DNA from: Paramecium pentaurelia
Taxonomy: Eukaryota; Ciliophora; Oligohymenophorea; Peniculida; Parameciidae
Length of the DNA: 64,000 nucleotides
NCBI GenBank assembly: GCA_905183005.1
Contig: CAJJDO010000036.1
Coordinates: 310,001-374,000, forward strand
Direction: 5' to 3'
Part shown: positions 1 to 12,481 of the stretch, piece after piece
Position numbering within the stretch: the first letter of the stretch is position 1
Layout of the letters: each line of letters begins with the position of its first letter
Position numbers and translations under genes: made by a program
Notes under the pieces: model-generated
What the model was told of the DNA's origin: nothing
The model's input: only the letters and a program-made list of their open reading frames with translations
Database searches by the model: none

Positions 1-1
1 A

Positions 2-1738
2 GGACTATCAATGTACTTTTCTACTTTCATTACTCCTAATTCAACAAATAGTATAGATTTATTAAGTGAATATGTAATGTATTGGGAGGCATATAGTAAT
101 TCTATTGTAGAATTAAATGGAATTATATATCCCTTTGAAAATATTGTGAATGATATACATACAAAAATATTTCATTAATATCCTCAATATCCTCGCTTTT
201 CAGTTTGGAGAATAATGTGTTAATTATGGATTAAATATGTATTATTTCTTTTAATTATAGATTATTAGAAATGATTAATTTTAATAATTTCTTGTAGAAT
301 GTTTCATTAGGACTTTGTAAGCAGAAAGATAAGCGAAGTTTCTAAAAGAATTTGATCAAGGTGTTAATTAAAACTTAGGTTTTACTCCATCATTTTAAAT
401 TACCTATGAAATTTATGATAATTTCTTACTAAAATAAAAAAATAGTATAAAGGATTGGTTTTAAATTGAATCTACTCATAAATATTATACAGAGATAGTA
501 GATTTATTGAGAAGTTTTAATAAATCTATTTAGGATATTTCAATTAATGAAGTATCATTTTAATCAATTTTAGATATCTGTTCATTGGATTGGACATCTG
601 GATTGTTGTTATGAAGAATTCTATGAGTTATTAAGCGAAAGAGTTCAACATGAAACAAGTTTGTACTATGATGAAACTAAATAGGTTTTTGGATCAAATG
701 TTGCCTCTTTTATAGAATATATGAATTTCGATAAAGAGTAAATTAATAACTATTAATATTATTCTAGATTTTTATCTCAATTTTTACCAGAAGCTCTGAT
801 ATTTAAAATTGAAAACCTTTAACGCGAGCACATTTATACATACTTGCTTTATTATTTAGAACATTCATATCTTTAAAAATTTATTTAAACTCATAAAGAT
901 ATGATTGTTGCAGCTTATAATACGAAAAAATCAATAACTCCAAAACAAGAAAGAATATCAGTTACATCATCAAATAATAATGAATATTTAGATACTTAAG
1001 GTGATGCTATTTTAAATGATGCTTAAAAATTTCTTAATTTTGCTTTAGAAAATACTAATTTTGATTTAGATGAACTATTGATTAATTAAAAAAATCAAAA
1101 TTAATAGGAACCCTTATTAGAGATTATAAAAGTTGCTCTATCTTAAAAGAACCTTGAATAATTAGTAGGAAATAATTAAAATGATGATTAATTTTAATAA
1201 AAAGATTATTTTGAATTGAAAGAACCACAAAAAATTACAAGAGCATACTCAAATAATAAATGTAAAATTACTTTTAGATGATTATAGTAAATACTGATTC
1301 AACTGAAGTTCCAGAAGAAATAATCAAATCTGTTAAACAATTTTTATTAAATGATTCTTAATTTAATTAACTTTATCATATTTTCATAAATTACACTAAG
1401 CTATTTGATAAGAGCTGGGTTTAAGTAATTTAAAAAAATCAAGATATTGAAATATTAAATAATGATAGAGAAATTCCTAGGGTAATGTTTATTTTATATT
1501 TAAATTAGGTTCTATAAGATTATCTTTAATATTTTTATTTTATATCTAAGAATTTAACTATAGCAATCTTAGAAGATAATAAAATTGTGGATGATGAAGA
1601 TCAAGATGATCTTGAAATGCCCCCTAACCTCTCAAAAAATTCATCAAAATTTAAAAGTAATATATTAATTAATATTTAGAAAACTCTGTATGTATGGAAG
1701 TTTATTACTCAGAAGAAGAAGATGAAAATTAAGGATGA
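2..1738 (+). CDS. Unknown protein, 5' partial
   Basis: The frame is open from the window edge (G-L-S-M-Y-F...) to a TGA at 1736-1738, so the true start lies upstream. Four GTA...TAG introns restore the frame: 239-260 (22 nt), 552-573 (22 nt), 1262-1287 (26 nt) and 1657-1679 (23 nt). A further GTA...TAG stretch of 27 nt at about 1481 keeps the frame either way. The product is helical and rich in Gln, Asn and Asp, and ends in an acidic tail (YYSEEEDENQG). I recognise no domain. The neighbour downstream is convergent, about 60 nt away. The four introns of typical ciliate size make the coding call firm; the function is unknown. Confidence 0.7.
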
Positions 1739-1799
1739 ATTCGAATTATAATGAATTTATTAAATTAATTTTACCCAATTATATTCTCCTTTTAAAATA

Positions 1800-3401
1800 T
1801 CAACTATCTTTTGATTCCTAAATATTTGTTTAATTAATTAAGTAAAATTTTAACATTTAACAATTCATTATTTTTAATTCTATCATATTTTTAATATTGG
1901 AAAAAACAATTCATTGTTTATTTATTAGAGTTCCTTTGAAAAATTATATTTATAGATTATAAAATTAAAGAGATTTGAATATTTAATTTTAGAAATTATT
2001 AATAGATATGATGTAAAAAATCTTATTAAAGTAATAATTAATATATTTCATGATATTGAATTTTAAATGGCCATCATATTGATGGCTAATTGTGAAACTG
2101 ATTCATTTTTTGATTCTGCTAATATTTCTAATAAGACCTTTTATTTCCTAATTAATTTATAAATATTTTAATCAAGTAAATTCCAAATATTTATTAAAGT
2201 TTCAATTACTTCATCAGTTAATTATTGTTCATTTAAATGTAATAAAATTTCAAATTGTAATGATATAATATTACCTGATTCTTCTTAATCTAATTACTCA
2301 CATAAAATAACAAGTATAAAACTACACAAAACAAGTAATGAACTTTAAACTTTAAATTCAATCAAGTTTTAAATATCTTTTAAGAATTTTAAGAAACAAA
2401 ATCTTATCTCTAAAGATTAAAATTATAAAGTTTTATAAATAAACTATATTGATATATATATAATTAAATACTTCTAAACCAACTTCTATTAAAAACATTT
2501 ATTATTCTTAAATTCTTTCAAAAATGATTTTTAATAATGTAATAATTTTAGAATTTTTAACTATTCCTAAAATCTTTTAATCACAGTATGAAAAATCTAC
2601 AAGTGTGTTTAATGCTGTTAAAATCCAATATGTAATATCAAATTATCTATTTTATAATGAATTTATTGCACAATCAATTATTGAATTAATTTTTTAATCA
2701 TCTATTAAATCAACCAATCCTTCAATATCTGAACATATTAATATAATATTTTCACATGATACTTAAATATTTTTTTCAAACCAATTAATATTCATAATAA
2801 ATAGATCTATTAGTTATGGTTTAGATACATAATTTTAAAGTTGATAACTTTAAATTTTAATCAATATACTTAAACATAAATAAAGCATACTATCTTTATC
2901 TATTAATTAATTTTCATCTATTTATTCTCTTAATTTTATAATTGATGTTATTAAGTCCTAATTAAGCAAATCTGTTAATTCTTATTATATGTTAATTTTA
3001 GAATTAAGTAAATTAGTTAAACCTTCACAAGCATATTGTAATTAATATATATTACTCTATTTTGATTAAATAATTTCAAGAAATTTCAAATGCAAGTATT
3101 ATTCTTTTATCAATCTATCAACACTATTTGATGATTCTGATGCTGAAATATTTGACAAAAGTAATAAAGCATTCTTATTTTATTGATTCTTATAAACTTT
3201 CATCATTAATTCATCATTATTTAATATCATTTTACTTGATTGTTCTATTGAAGTATGAAAACTGAATAAAATTGATGAAATTTTTCCTTTTTAGCAAAAA
3301 TTTGGCAAGAATCGACTTATTCTAAATTCATTCTCATTTCTTTATTTTCTTAAAGCTTCTCTATATTTTTCTTTTTTAAATAAAAAAATACTTTAATTCA
3401 T
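1800..3401 (-). CDS. Importin-alpha-like nuclear import receptor (IBB + ARM repeats), frame broken once
   Basis: Importin-alpha links nuclear-localisation cargo to importin-beta. The N-terminus is a basic helix (KYREALRKQRNENEF) resembling an importin-beta-binding domain. Leu/Ile-rich helices with ARM character follow, for example ALLLLSNISASES and QYACEGLTNLLNSKI. The C-terminus (RIKNNELLNVKILLNQLNKYLG) has the shape of the conserved last helices of the family. A 28-nt GTA...TAG intron lies near 2430-2460. The frame meets TGA at 2048-2050; dropping one base of the TTTT run at 2061-2064 joins it to the C-terminal part, giving about 520 codons, the usual family length. The exact 3' end (about 1800) is uncertain. 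The start chosen is the Met at 3399-3401, since an earlier ATG would overlap the stop of the neighbour. It could be an intact gene with an assembly error or a recent pseudogene. Confidence 0.55.
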
Positions 3402-3421
3402 AAATATATTATTATTTATAG

Positions 3422-5039
3422 TCATTTAATTCCTTATTTTATAATTTTTAACATTTTAGGTTCGAATTCTTACATTCCATTTTATAATATCTAAAATTAG
3501 TTCTTAATTTAATCAATATCTAATTGAAGCTCTTTTTCATTAAAAGCAAAAGATTCCCAAATTTTACACATATCACACTTTTTACCTTATCTTTCTGATA
3601 AGATTTAAGAGAAATTGAGGATTTTATTCTATAGAGTTGTTAAGGCATCTGACTCTTATGTCTTTTTATGAATCATTTTAAATATTTCACTATTAACGTT
3701 ATTACCTTAAGATAATGTATATTGTTTAATAATTGAATTAAATTATTTTAAAGGCTTAAATACTATTAATAGTACAAAGATTTAAAGTATTATAGCTACA
3801 AATCCTAAAAGTATTTATCCAAATAATGAAATAGTAAAATTAATAAAAGATGTTTCTCTTATTGCTGTTGATTAATTCTGTGAATCTATTTTTGTAGTTA
3901 TATTAGTATAGCTTTCATAAATAATAATAATACACAATAAGAGTGAAATTATTCTTTAAAACTTAAAGAGAATAAACATTAACTTTTTCATCTTATAATT
4001 TATTCTCTAAAACCAAAATTACTTTTTCCCTTTAACTTGAAAATTAAATCATGCCTTCCCAATCAGTTTTATTAAAACCAGTTACATTTTAGTCATATAT
4101 GTAAAAATAATCAGTCTTATTTCTAAGTTATTCAATGTTAAAATAAACAACTAAACCATCTTAATCTAACAATAAAACATTATATGGAACCGTTGGTATC
4201 AAATAATCACTAATTATTAAACCTTCTCTTATAATTCCAATCATATTGCCATCAGAATATAGAGAACTTGTAATTGACATTTCCTTAATTTTTGTAATGA
4301 AAAAATCATTCAAAGGTGAGAAAATAAAACCCTCTTTTTCGTTTTCTGAAGTTTTTAATAAATGATTTTAATACCTAAAAATTAATATTTAAAATTATAC
4401 CATGGTAATGAAGTAATATCAAACCAGGGTAATAAAAAACAAAAAGGAAATTGACTAAAATATTTTGTTTTTGATACTGATGATATTTATATCATTCCAC
4501 TAAAAGAAACATCCAAAGAAAAACTATAATGATTGAGAAAAGAAATAAAATCATGAAGAATTTAAATTCCTGTTTCATTTTAGGGAATAGTAACATAATC
4601 TGGAACTCCAATTGCTTAATAACAAAATTTAGGTGTGTAAAGGGAGGTATTATCATTAATATAATCTTCAATTGATATGCATGAATCCATTTTATAATTA
4701 TTTACTATATTTTCTTTTTCTTTTTCAAAAAAAATATAAAATTCCTTTATCTACTCCATTTATGTAAGAACTAAATAATTAAATTAAATTAAAACTTGAC
4801 AAAAATTTCAGTTCTATAATTAATGCTACATTTTTAGCAATAAATCCAATTTTATCTTAATCTTATTTCTAAAGTATTTAATATAATGAACTAAAGGATA
4901 TTGATGAAAATATTTAAGTTTAGACATAATAATTTATCCAAACCACTTAAAGTACAATCACAAGAGTTAACACATTGAATAAAATGATTTAACTTTTCAT
5001 AGTCAACGAACGAAGCTTTTAAACAATTTTGGCTATCAT
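3422..5039 (-). CDS. Membrane receptor-like protein with extracellular sensor domain, two frame breaks
   Basis: The N-terminus (MIAKIVQKLRSLTMKSQ) precedes a transmembrane helix of about 20 residues (ILFNVLTLVIVLQVVW). A roughly 350-residue probable extracellular domain follows, with Cache/PAS-like sensor features such as KFCYQAIGVPDYV and NVLLLDQDGLVVYF, and then a second long hydrophobic segment (LLGFVAIILQIFVLLIVF) and a Lys-rich cytoplasmic tail. I see no kinase or cyclase domain. One intron of 26 nt lies at about 4380-4405. Two shifts are needed: one base in the A8 run at 4727-4734 and one in AAA at 3919-3921. The layout (TM, large sensor, TM, short tail) is like a ciliate receptor family I know by pattern only; the ligand is unknown. 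Two homopolymer breaks in one gene make a pseudogene a real alternative. Confidence 0.5.
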
Positions 5040-5545
5040 TTTATTGTAAAATTCCTTGATAATAAATAATTAAATTAATATCTGATAATGAATAATTAAT
5101 TATGATTAATTAAAGCAGCACATATAAATTTATGTCTTGAATTAAATCATAATTATATATCATAATAGCAAATTTACCTTAAAAATAATATTCAAATAAT
5201 ATGGAAATAATTTGATTAAAAATAATTATAATAAAAATAACACCGCTCATTTATATTTAATTTAATCATTTAGTCTAGAAATATATTATTTGAAAATATA
5301 ATTTTTATTGAAATCAATGAATGAATGCTATAAAATGAAATCAACCTTTTAATAACCAGAAACACTAGCATAAAATCAATCTAATATAATTTTGTAAAGA
5401 TTCTAATTCAAAATATAAAATAAGAGTAAAAAATATAAAAAGAATAAACCAAAGATAAATAATTCTATACTTTAAATTAAAAATTTGTTGTCTTCATATT
5501 AATTTCCGAATTTTATATAATCTTATATCTATCAAAAAATTAATA
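5040..5545. other. AT-rich spacer without a supported gene
   Basis: About 500 nt, very AT-rich, between divergent genes. Reading frames on the minus strand stay open simply because only TGA stops; their composition (runs of Ile, Leu, Asn) is not protein-like. It presumably holds both upstream regulatory regions. No motif recognised. Confidence 0.4.
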
Positions 5546-6081
5546 ATGTAGACTAATGAATTAGAATTTCTTTCAGAAGAATAAATTTTATAAATAGAAT
5601 TTTTCATTTTTTCAAAATTACAAAAAGTTTGATTTAAAGTTCACTGTAATGATAAATAAGGTTAATTACAGTGATTTTCAACTAACTTTGATTAAAATTG
5701 GCAATAAATTAGTCAGAAATATGAAATACTTTACTCCAATAGTTTTCACTAATCAAAAAAATATGTTGATTGTTTAAACTTATATTTTCATTATGGTCTG
5801 ATTATATTATTTATAAACATGATTATATATATTGTTTTCTTTTTAAATGCTGATGTAGCTTGATCTCTTATGGATAATTTAACAAAAGATTATTGCAAAA
5901 TATTTAATGTTAAATGTCTTTTTATATTCTAATTTCCAATCCTATTTTAGAGGATTAAACTATGGGCATAGAGATGAAGAATTCATTAATTTAATATTTC
6001 TTAAAAGATAGGAATCCTGCGCTAAAGATTTATAAACAATCTTTTCTTTAACAAACCTTAAAGGACATCACTAAAAAATGA
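5546..6081 (+). CDS. Small unknown protein
   Basis: It starts MQTNELEFLSEEQILQIE and ends NPALKIYKQSFLQQTLKDITKK before TGA at 6079-6081. Middle segments such as FQLTLIKIGNKLVRNMKYF and SLMDNLTKDYCKIFN look protein-like. The model needs a 26-nt intron near 5645-5670 (GTAATG...ACAG, an unusual CAG end), one more near 5920-5950 ending TTTTAG, and probably a one-base shift near 5632. The middle of the model (5780-5860) is unresolved. The first residues faintly recall GINS-complex PSF2, but nothing after them supports that, so no function is given. Confidence 0.4.
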
Positions 6082-6149
6082 TTTAAAATTTTATAATATA
6101 AAAAAACAATAAGATATTTAGAAAATTAAATAATTTTATAATAATATCA

Positions 6150-7206
6150 TCATAAAGAAACTAATTACAATCCAACTTAAGAAATGTATTAATTAGAGAA
6201 TTTTTCCACTTAAGTTTTAACTTCTTTAAGTATTTAATTTAAATTTACTAAAGTTTCTATTTGCAATGAAAAGACTTGAGCAAAGATTAGTTTCATAGAA
6301 CTTCCCTTATGGAGTAGTGTTAAATCTACTTTTGACTATTTTTATTATTTATTCATATGAACAAAGAATTCTAATGGAGTTGCTTATTTGTTAGTTAAAA
6401 ATTAGTTTATTTCAGAAAGTTGGTGAATGAAATATTTAGTATCTTCTATTTTATTTTTAGTTTCATGACTTTTTGTATAAAATATTTCAAATTATTCCTA
6501 CAACTCTCTTAACCATTTAGAATCATCTTTATTTTATTGCTTTAATTATTCATTTTCTAAGATTAAAATCTACATAGAGGTTTCCATTTCTTTTAATTTA
6601 AAATCATTATTTTTATTATTCTCTAAGTTTTATTCTAAAAATTTGATTTATTCTTATAGTGCTTATTCAATATTGGTTGAGTTTTTCTTTCCAATTTCTA
6701 ATTCTTTATTTATACGATTAATAGTATTTCAATATTATTAACTCATCAGATTCTTTTCTTTTTTAAGTTCAATAATTGTTTTATCTAATTAATCAATATA
6801 CTTTTCTTTAGAATTTATTTACTCTTTTAAAGCAGCATTTTCCATTCTAATTCTAATTAAATCATCTCTATTAGGACTAATTGAGACAATATTATCTATA
6901 TGTGATTATTTAACAGATATTGGAGAAGACTTGAAGATCATATAGTATTCTTACCGAATCGATAAGACTAGAAAGCTCAGATTTATTTGGAACTATAGAA
7001 TTCTATTTTGTTGATTTTTTTTTTGTACTTACTTAACTCCTTTCCATACTAGTGTTCTTAAAATTACTATTCACATTAATTATAGTCTATTAATTTGAAT
7101 CCAATACTAATGCATAAATATCTTTTGCTTAAGCACACAGTCTTTAATTATGTTATTCAAGTTTTTGTTAATTTTTCTTAATTACTTTAATTAGATCAAT
7201 ATTCAT
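6150..7206 (-). CDS. Coiled-coil protein with one in-frame TGA
   Basis: The gene begins MNIDLIKVIKKNQQKLEQ and runs to a TGA at 6150-6152. The N-terminal third is Ser/Thr/Asn-rich and probably contains an intron near 6910-6970. From about 6890 the frame is a classic coiled coil with heptad Leu/Ile and many Glu, Lys and Gln (for example TINRINKELEIGKKN and LEQNLENNKNNDFKLKE). A TGA at 6729-6731 lies in the same frame as the coding sequence on both sides, with no intron that would remove it. The C-terminal part (LTLLHKGSSMKLIFAQVFSL) is better folded. The role is unknown; a cytoskeletal function is only a guess from the coiled coil. Confidence 0.5.
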
Positions 7207-7478
7207 TAATAATATAATAAAAAGAGTCATAAATTAAAGAATTGAATTGTATTTTAATTGAATTCATGCATAAAATTTGTTTAAAAATGAAAATAATATT
7301 AATATTTATACTATGCTAACTTATTTTAACAATATTTTTTTTTGCCTTTCCAAATGAAATTAAACAATACTGAAAAAATAAAATAATCATATAGATTTAG
7401 TAAAATTTATTGATTAATGAGAGTTTAAATCAAAATAGATGAAACTTAGATTTTGAATGAAATTATTTATTATTTATA

Positions 7479-10110
7479 ATGGAATTATATGTGTAATTCA
7501 TTCAAAGTTAAAAGAAAGATGTCTTAACAAAAAGATAGTATAAATTCTTAGCAGATGAAGCAATTACTAGTGGATCTGATTATGATTAAGATGCTAATCC
7601 ATTAGAAGGTTATAAAATAAAGGAGAAAGGACGCTAAGGTCAATATAGTTATAAAAGAAGATTGTTGTCATCAAAGCATACATTAAAAAGAAAATTTAGT
7701 TTTAATTGGGATCGCATGGCCATACGTTTTCGTAGATTTTATAACAAAATAAAGTAATTAGTAACAATCAAATAACCTTACACTTTTAGTCCAGATGGTT
7801 CAATGAAAATGTTATGGGACCTATTATGCTTATTATTAGTGATTTATGAGATGATAACAATACCTTTATTGATTAGTTTTGAAATTGAGATAAGTTAAGC
7901 ATTTTCAAGAATAAGTACAGCTATGTTTGTATTTGATATTCTACTCAATTTTAACACAGGTGTTTATTTAGAAGGTAAATTAAATATGGAAAGGAGGGAA
8001 ATATTTAAGGAATATATAAGTTTTTGGTTTTGGATAGATTTCATATCTACATTTCCTTATGATATTATAATGGATGAATCATCTTCATTAGTTTAAAGTG
8101 CAAAATTAATAAGATTACTGAAATTTTTAAGGTTTGTTAAAGTCTTAAAATTAATAAGATTAGCTAAGTTAAAAAAAATAATAGATAAATTTGATGAATT
8201 ATTATCAATGAGACCTGGTATAGCAGCAATAGTCAATTTTTGTAAATTATTTTTTTTTGTATTATTTTTTGCTCATGTTCTTGGTTGCATATTTCATTAT
8301 CTTGCATAATAAGAACCAAGTGATGATTCATGGTTAGGAGATATCTATTTTGCTGATTGGTAAATTAGATATGTAAATTCTTTATATTGGGGAATAGCAA
8401 CAATGACTACAGTAGGTTATGGTGACATAAGTCCTTAAACACCTTAAGAAAGATTTATTGGTATTATACTATTATTGATTGCATGTGGTGGTTTTGCTTT
8501 CACAATGAATTCTATTGGATTTGCTTTATAAGAAATTGATGGATAGAATAAATTGAAAAAAGAAAAAATTAATGGGATAAATAGATTTATGAAAAAAGCA
8601 GGCATATCTAATTAATTATAGAATAGAATTAGAAGATATATTGAATTTGTAATGGAATCAAAATCTTTAGTATTATAAGATTTAACTAATTAAGTTTAAA
8701 TTGAATTAGCTAATGATTTAAGGAAATAAGTAAATGGAAAATTACTTGGGTATTGCGATATCTTGTTGAAGAACAATTCTTAATAATTTCTTATTGAGAT
8801 TGTTTTGCCTAGTATGAAAGAAAGAGTATACAATCCAGAAGAAGTAATTTTTGATGAATTTGATTTCTAATAAAATTATGATATGTTCATTATCAAATCA
8901 GGATTAGTTGATATATTTTATAAAAAAACTGGTATCGTTGTTGATCAAAAAAGAAGAAATGAATATTTTGGTGAAATAAGTTTTTATTCAAATATGCCAA
9001 GATCTGCAAGTTCAAGGAGTGTCAATTTCTCAAGCATATTTTAAATTTATTAAGACAAATTTTAATAAAACTTAAAGACATATTAAGATTCTTCATAAAA
9101 TTCATAAGGACGAATTTTTGATTTAGAATAATATTATCTGATTAGAGATAAGATAGTATTCCATAAAGATTATGGATCTATAGGTGTAAGATGTTATATT
9201 TGTTAAATGGATGATCATATAGCAAGAGATTGTGAGAAATTACATTTTAATGTGTAAAATTAATATTTATTTTAGATCAGCCACACATTTTATTAAATTC
9301 CTAAAATAATTTGATAAATTACATTAAGCAGCTTATTTTCGTAGGGATAGAATTGATTTTAATGCAAGAAAGTGTATATAGTAAATCAGATAAGCACAAT
9401 AAAGATTCGAAAATTCAAAATTAATAAATCTAAATGTTAAAAGAAAGACTTATCTAGAAGATCTTCTTAATAGTTATAATGTAGCTGAAGAAGATATGTT
9501 GGATACTTAATATCCTGAATATCAAATTTATAATCTCAAATAAAAAAGTAGAATAAAAAGTATCAAATATTTGAATGGCAAAATCACTAGAAAGTTTACT
9601 CGTATTGTTTCATATGCATCAATTAGTGAAAATTATTTTGGAGGTCTAACTGAAAAAATAGATAATTTTTTATTATAAACAAAAAAAAAAGAAATGGAAG
9701 AAAAATTTAAATAGTTACATTTAAGTTCTATTTCAAATTTTGATTAAATATAAGAATATAATCATTTTTATCCTTAAGGAAACTTTTCTACTGTTCTAAC
9801 TTAATATTTAAGAGCTTTAGAAAAAGGATTTCCTAAAATTATAGAAATTGAAACTTTATTTGGTATTGAAGAATTTCAAAATTATTCTTAATACTATTGT
9901 TATAAATTAGAAATTGATGCAGAAATTAAAAATAGAAACAATAATGTAGAATTAAATTTTGAATAAATGAGATTACTAAATATGGATAGAAGATAGAAAA
10001 AGAAAGAAAAAGTCATTAAGGATGCTAATCAATAAATTCAAAAATCTTTAGTATAATTAAAAGCTTATAAAGCAATAAATCGTAGTTTTAGAAATCTATT
10101 TAATAAATGA
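7479..10110 (+). CDS. Voltage-gated K+ channel (EAG/CNBD type) with C-terminal zinc knuckle
   Basis: The protein is predicted to be a tetrameric plasma-membrane potassium channel. In order it shows a cytoplasmic N-terminus, S1 (MLWDLLCLLLVIYEMITI), an S2-S3 region with FDILLNFNTGVYLEG, an S4 with regularly spaced Arg/Lys (LIRLLKFLRFVKVLKLIRL), the pore with selectivity filter TVGYGD near 8410, S6, a C-linker, and a cyclic-nucleotide-binding domain around 8760-9000 (EIVLPSMKERV, then IIKSGLVDIF and YFGEISF). A CCHC zinc knuckle (CYICQMDDHIARDC) follows at 9192-9233, then about 280 residues of helical tail. Using ATG 7479 and one 22-nt intron (9254-9275), the gene closes at exactly 869 codons. 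The family is abundant in ciliates, where K+ channels shape swimming behaviour. Confidence 0.93.
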
Positions 10111-10433
10111 TGATAAAATTAATTAACTATTTATTTAGAATTATTAACCTACAACTATTATAGATGATTTATAATTATATGTATTAATATTAATAATAAT
10201 CTTAAACTCCGATTCATAATAACAACTTTCTATAATCAAAAATGATTAATCTTTAAATTATTGATTTTAGTGTTCAAAATTTTTTATTTCTTACACTATC
10301 TTTAAGACTATAGTAATTTTTGATTGTTTTAGACTATTAGATATTTTTATAGATTTAAATCTTGTATTTATAAACTTTAACATACAATAACTATCTTAAC
10401 TATTTTAAATTTATTCATTATTTTATAGTTACC
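10111..10433. other. Spacer, nothing recognised
   Basis: About 320 nt of AT-rich sequence between two plus-strand genes. A minus-strand frame of some 75 codons exists but has no recognisable features, and frames of that size arise by chance with a single stop codon. Presumed promoter of the next gene. Confidence 0.4.
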
Positions 10434-11238
10434 ATGTCTATGAAAAAAAACTCAAACTAATCTTCAGGTTAGATATTTAATATAATCGTAAATAGGTCCA
10501 AAATTCGTAAAAGATAATAGTTATAAATCTAGATCAGAACATAATCAATCATTTGATGGTTCATATTGCAACAATTATACAACATCAATTAGTAATAAGA
10601 GCAGACAAAAAAGTTATAGTTAACAAAGCAACATTTTAGATGAATTAGAAGAAGAGTAATTTCCAAATTAGATTAATGTTACAATTCAAAAGAGATAATT
10701 TGAATTAGCCTTATAGAATGAACTTCAAAAATTTTTATCAAAAATTATTGCTGGATAATAATTTTCAATTGAAGACTGTTAGATTATCATAAAAGCAATA
10801 GATGAATGTATATCAGAAAGTATTCAAACTATAAAATTGAAGGAAGCAGAAGTATTTATATTATTAATAATTTATTAGATAAAAACAATCAAATAAAGTT
10901 TTGAAATGAAAATAAATCAATATGAAAATACCATATTAGCATTAGAAAATGAAATTTAAGAATTAAAACATATGATAACGTTAAATCCAAACGATTCTAT
11001 AAATTTCAAATTATCATAATTAGAATAAGAGAATGAAATGCTTAAATTATAAAATTAATAAGCAATTAAATTAGCAGTTTAGGGTAGAAATAAGAAATAA
11101 GAAAAAGAACTTTTAGAGCAAATGAATAGTAATAAATCAAAACCAAAAACTTAAGTTAATAATTATTCAATTTTATTGAATCAATAGTACAATAAAATTT
11201 ACCAACAAGATAAGAAAATAAAATAATAGTTATTTTGA
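10434..11238 (+). CDS. Small coiled-coil protein
   Basis: It starts MSMKK at the ATG at 10434 and ends KKIKQQLF before TGA at 11236-11238. A Ser/Asn-rich head (KSRSEHNQSFDGSY) is followed by a helical domain (ELALQNELQKFLSKII, EDCQIIIKAIDECISESI) and a heptad coiled coil (YENTILALENEIQELKHM). No intron is seen, but the A8 run at 10442-10449 must lose one base for the start codon to join the long frame; without that the gene would start further in. No family recognised. Confidence 0.6.
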
Positions 11239-11329
11239 ATTTTGAATTGATATTTTCAATTAATTTTAGTACTCCTTGTCAATTAATTAGAGTAAAAGTT
11301 CTTAGATTTTTGTTATCTTGAATTTTAAT

Positions 11330-12164
11330 TCAAACGTTGACTTTAATATTCTATAACTTAAGGTGGTTATTCATAAGATTAATTTTCATCTGAATCTATT
11401 CCTATAGAATTCTTTTATAAATTTTACCTAAATTTGTACTAATTTCATGACCATCCAACATATCATTCATCTCTCTTATAAATAGACTAACAGAATCTTC
11501 AGTACCCATAATTCGATCTTACATTTCTTAATTTTCAACTTCTAAATTTCTTAACTTAATATTATTATAATATTAAATACTTTTGAATCAAGTGTTTTAT
11601 TAGCTGAATTTTTTCTTAATTCATTTTCAAGCTAAGTTAAGATTAATTCTTTTTATTTTAATTTTGATTATAGTTCTTATTCTTTTAACTTTTAATTTGT
11701 TATATTTTCTGTAATTTCTTGTTCTTTAATTTATAGATTTTTAATTTCAGCATCTTTTGAAGCAATAACTTATAAAAAGGATCTTCTAATTTTATCATTT
11801 TTATTTTTGGGAAATAATAATCGAACTTTTAAGAAAGCATGATGCAAATTTCTTTTTTATCTTTTTTGAATAATTAATCCAACTTATTAATATTTTAATG
11901 CTATTTAAGTAAATAACACTTTAAAATGATGGGCATTATAACAACTAGTTTTCTTAAGTTTACGAAAGGCATAAAATTTTTATTAATTTCCTCTACTATT
12001 AACAGTTAGTATTACTTTAATTTTATAATTAATGCTACTTTTCTCATAGAGATTTCCATCTTTAAAAATATTAATTAGTATTTAGCCATCATATTCAAAG
12101 TTTCAGCATGAATAACTTGCTCTCTATACTTACTTAATTAAGTTTCTTTTTCATCTCCCAACAT
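11330..12164 (-). CDS. Coiled-coil protein with beta-rich N-terminal head
   Basis: It starts MLGDEKETQLSKYREQV and ends NHLKLQNIKVNV before TGA at 11330-11332. The first 100 residues look globular (FEYDGQILINIFKDGNLYEK, INYKIKVILTVNSRG). A coiled coil follows (EIKNLQIKEQEITENIT), then a conserved-looking tail (DSVSLFIREMNDMLDGHEI). Two one-base deletions, near 12108 and near 11570, would be needed to read it as one protein. A globular head plus coiled coil is seen in basal-body proteins of the SAS-6/CCDC61 type, but I see no diagnostic motif. Confidence 0.5.
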
Positions 12165-12481
12165 TTATTATAATTTATAATTAAAATAAATTATTTTTAT
12201 ATTCCAAATTTCATAATCATATATAATAGAACTTTATCAACTCTTAAATAATTTTGTAAGAAAAGAAAATCATTAAAAAATTTAAAATTTTATACAAAAT
12301 TTAGTATAATATTATTGAATTATATATTTAATATAAATCAACAATCAAATTAAATTTTCATTGCATTATTTATATATAAATTGAAAGTTTTGTAAAATGA
12401 CGTAGTAGGGGTAATCAAATTTCACACTTTTTATTTTATATTTTTGGATTAAAAACTTAAATTTTAATATAAAAAAAATAA
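12165..12481. other. Divergent spacer
   Basis: About 320 nt of AT-rich sequence between the divergent coiled-coil gene and the first CBM20 gene; presumably holds both promoters. No recognised site. Confidence 0.4.

Noticed and set aside
2040..2460. Plus-strand open frame opposite the importin-alpha-like gene
   Set aside because: With only TGA as stop, antisense frames stay open by chance; composition is Ser/Asn/Ile noise and no start or intron context supports it.
3455..3470. GGTTCGAATTC, a tRNA T-loop-like string
   Set aside because: It is antisense to a coding stretch (EFEPK) of the sensor gene, with no matching acceptor or anticodon arms nearby.
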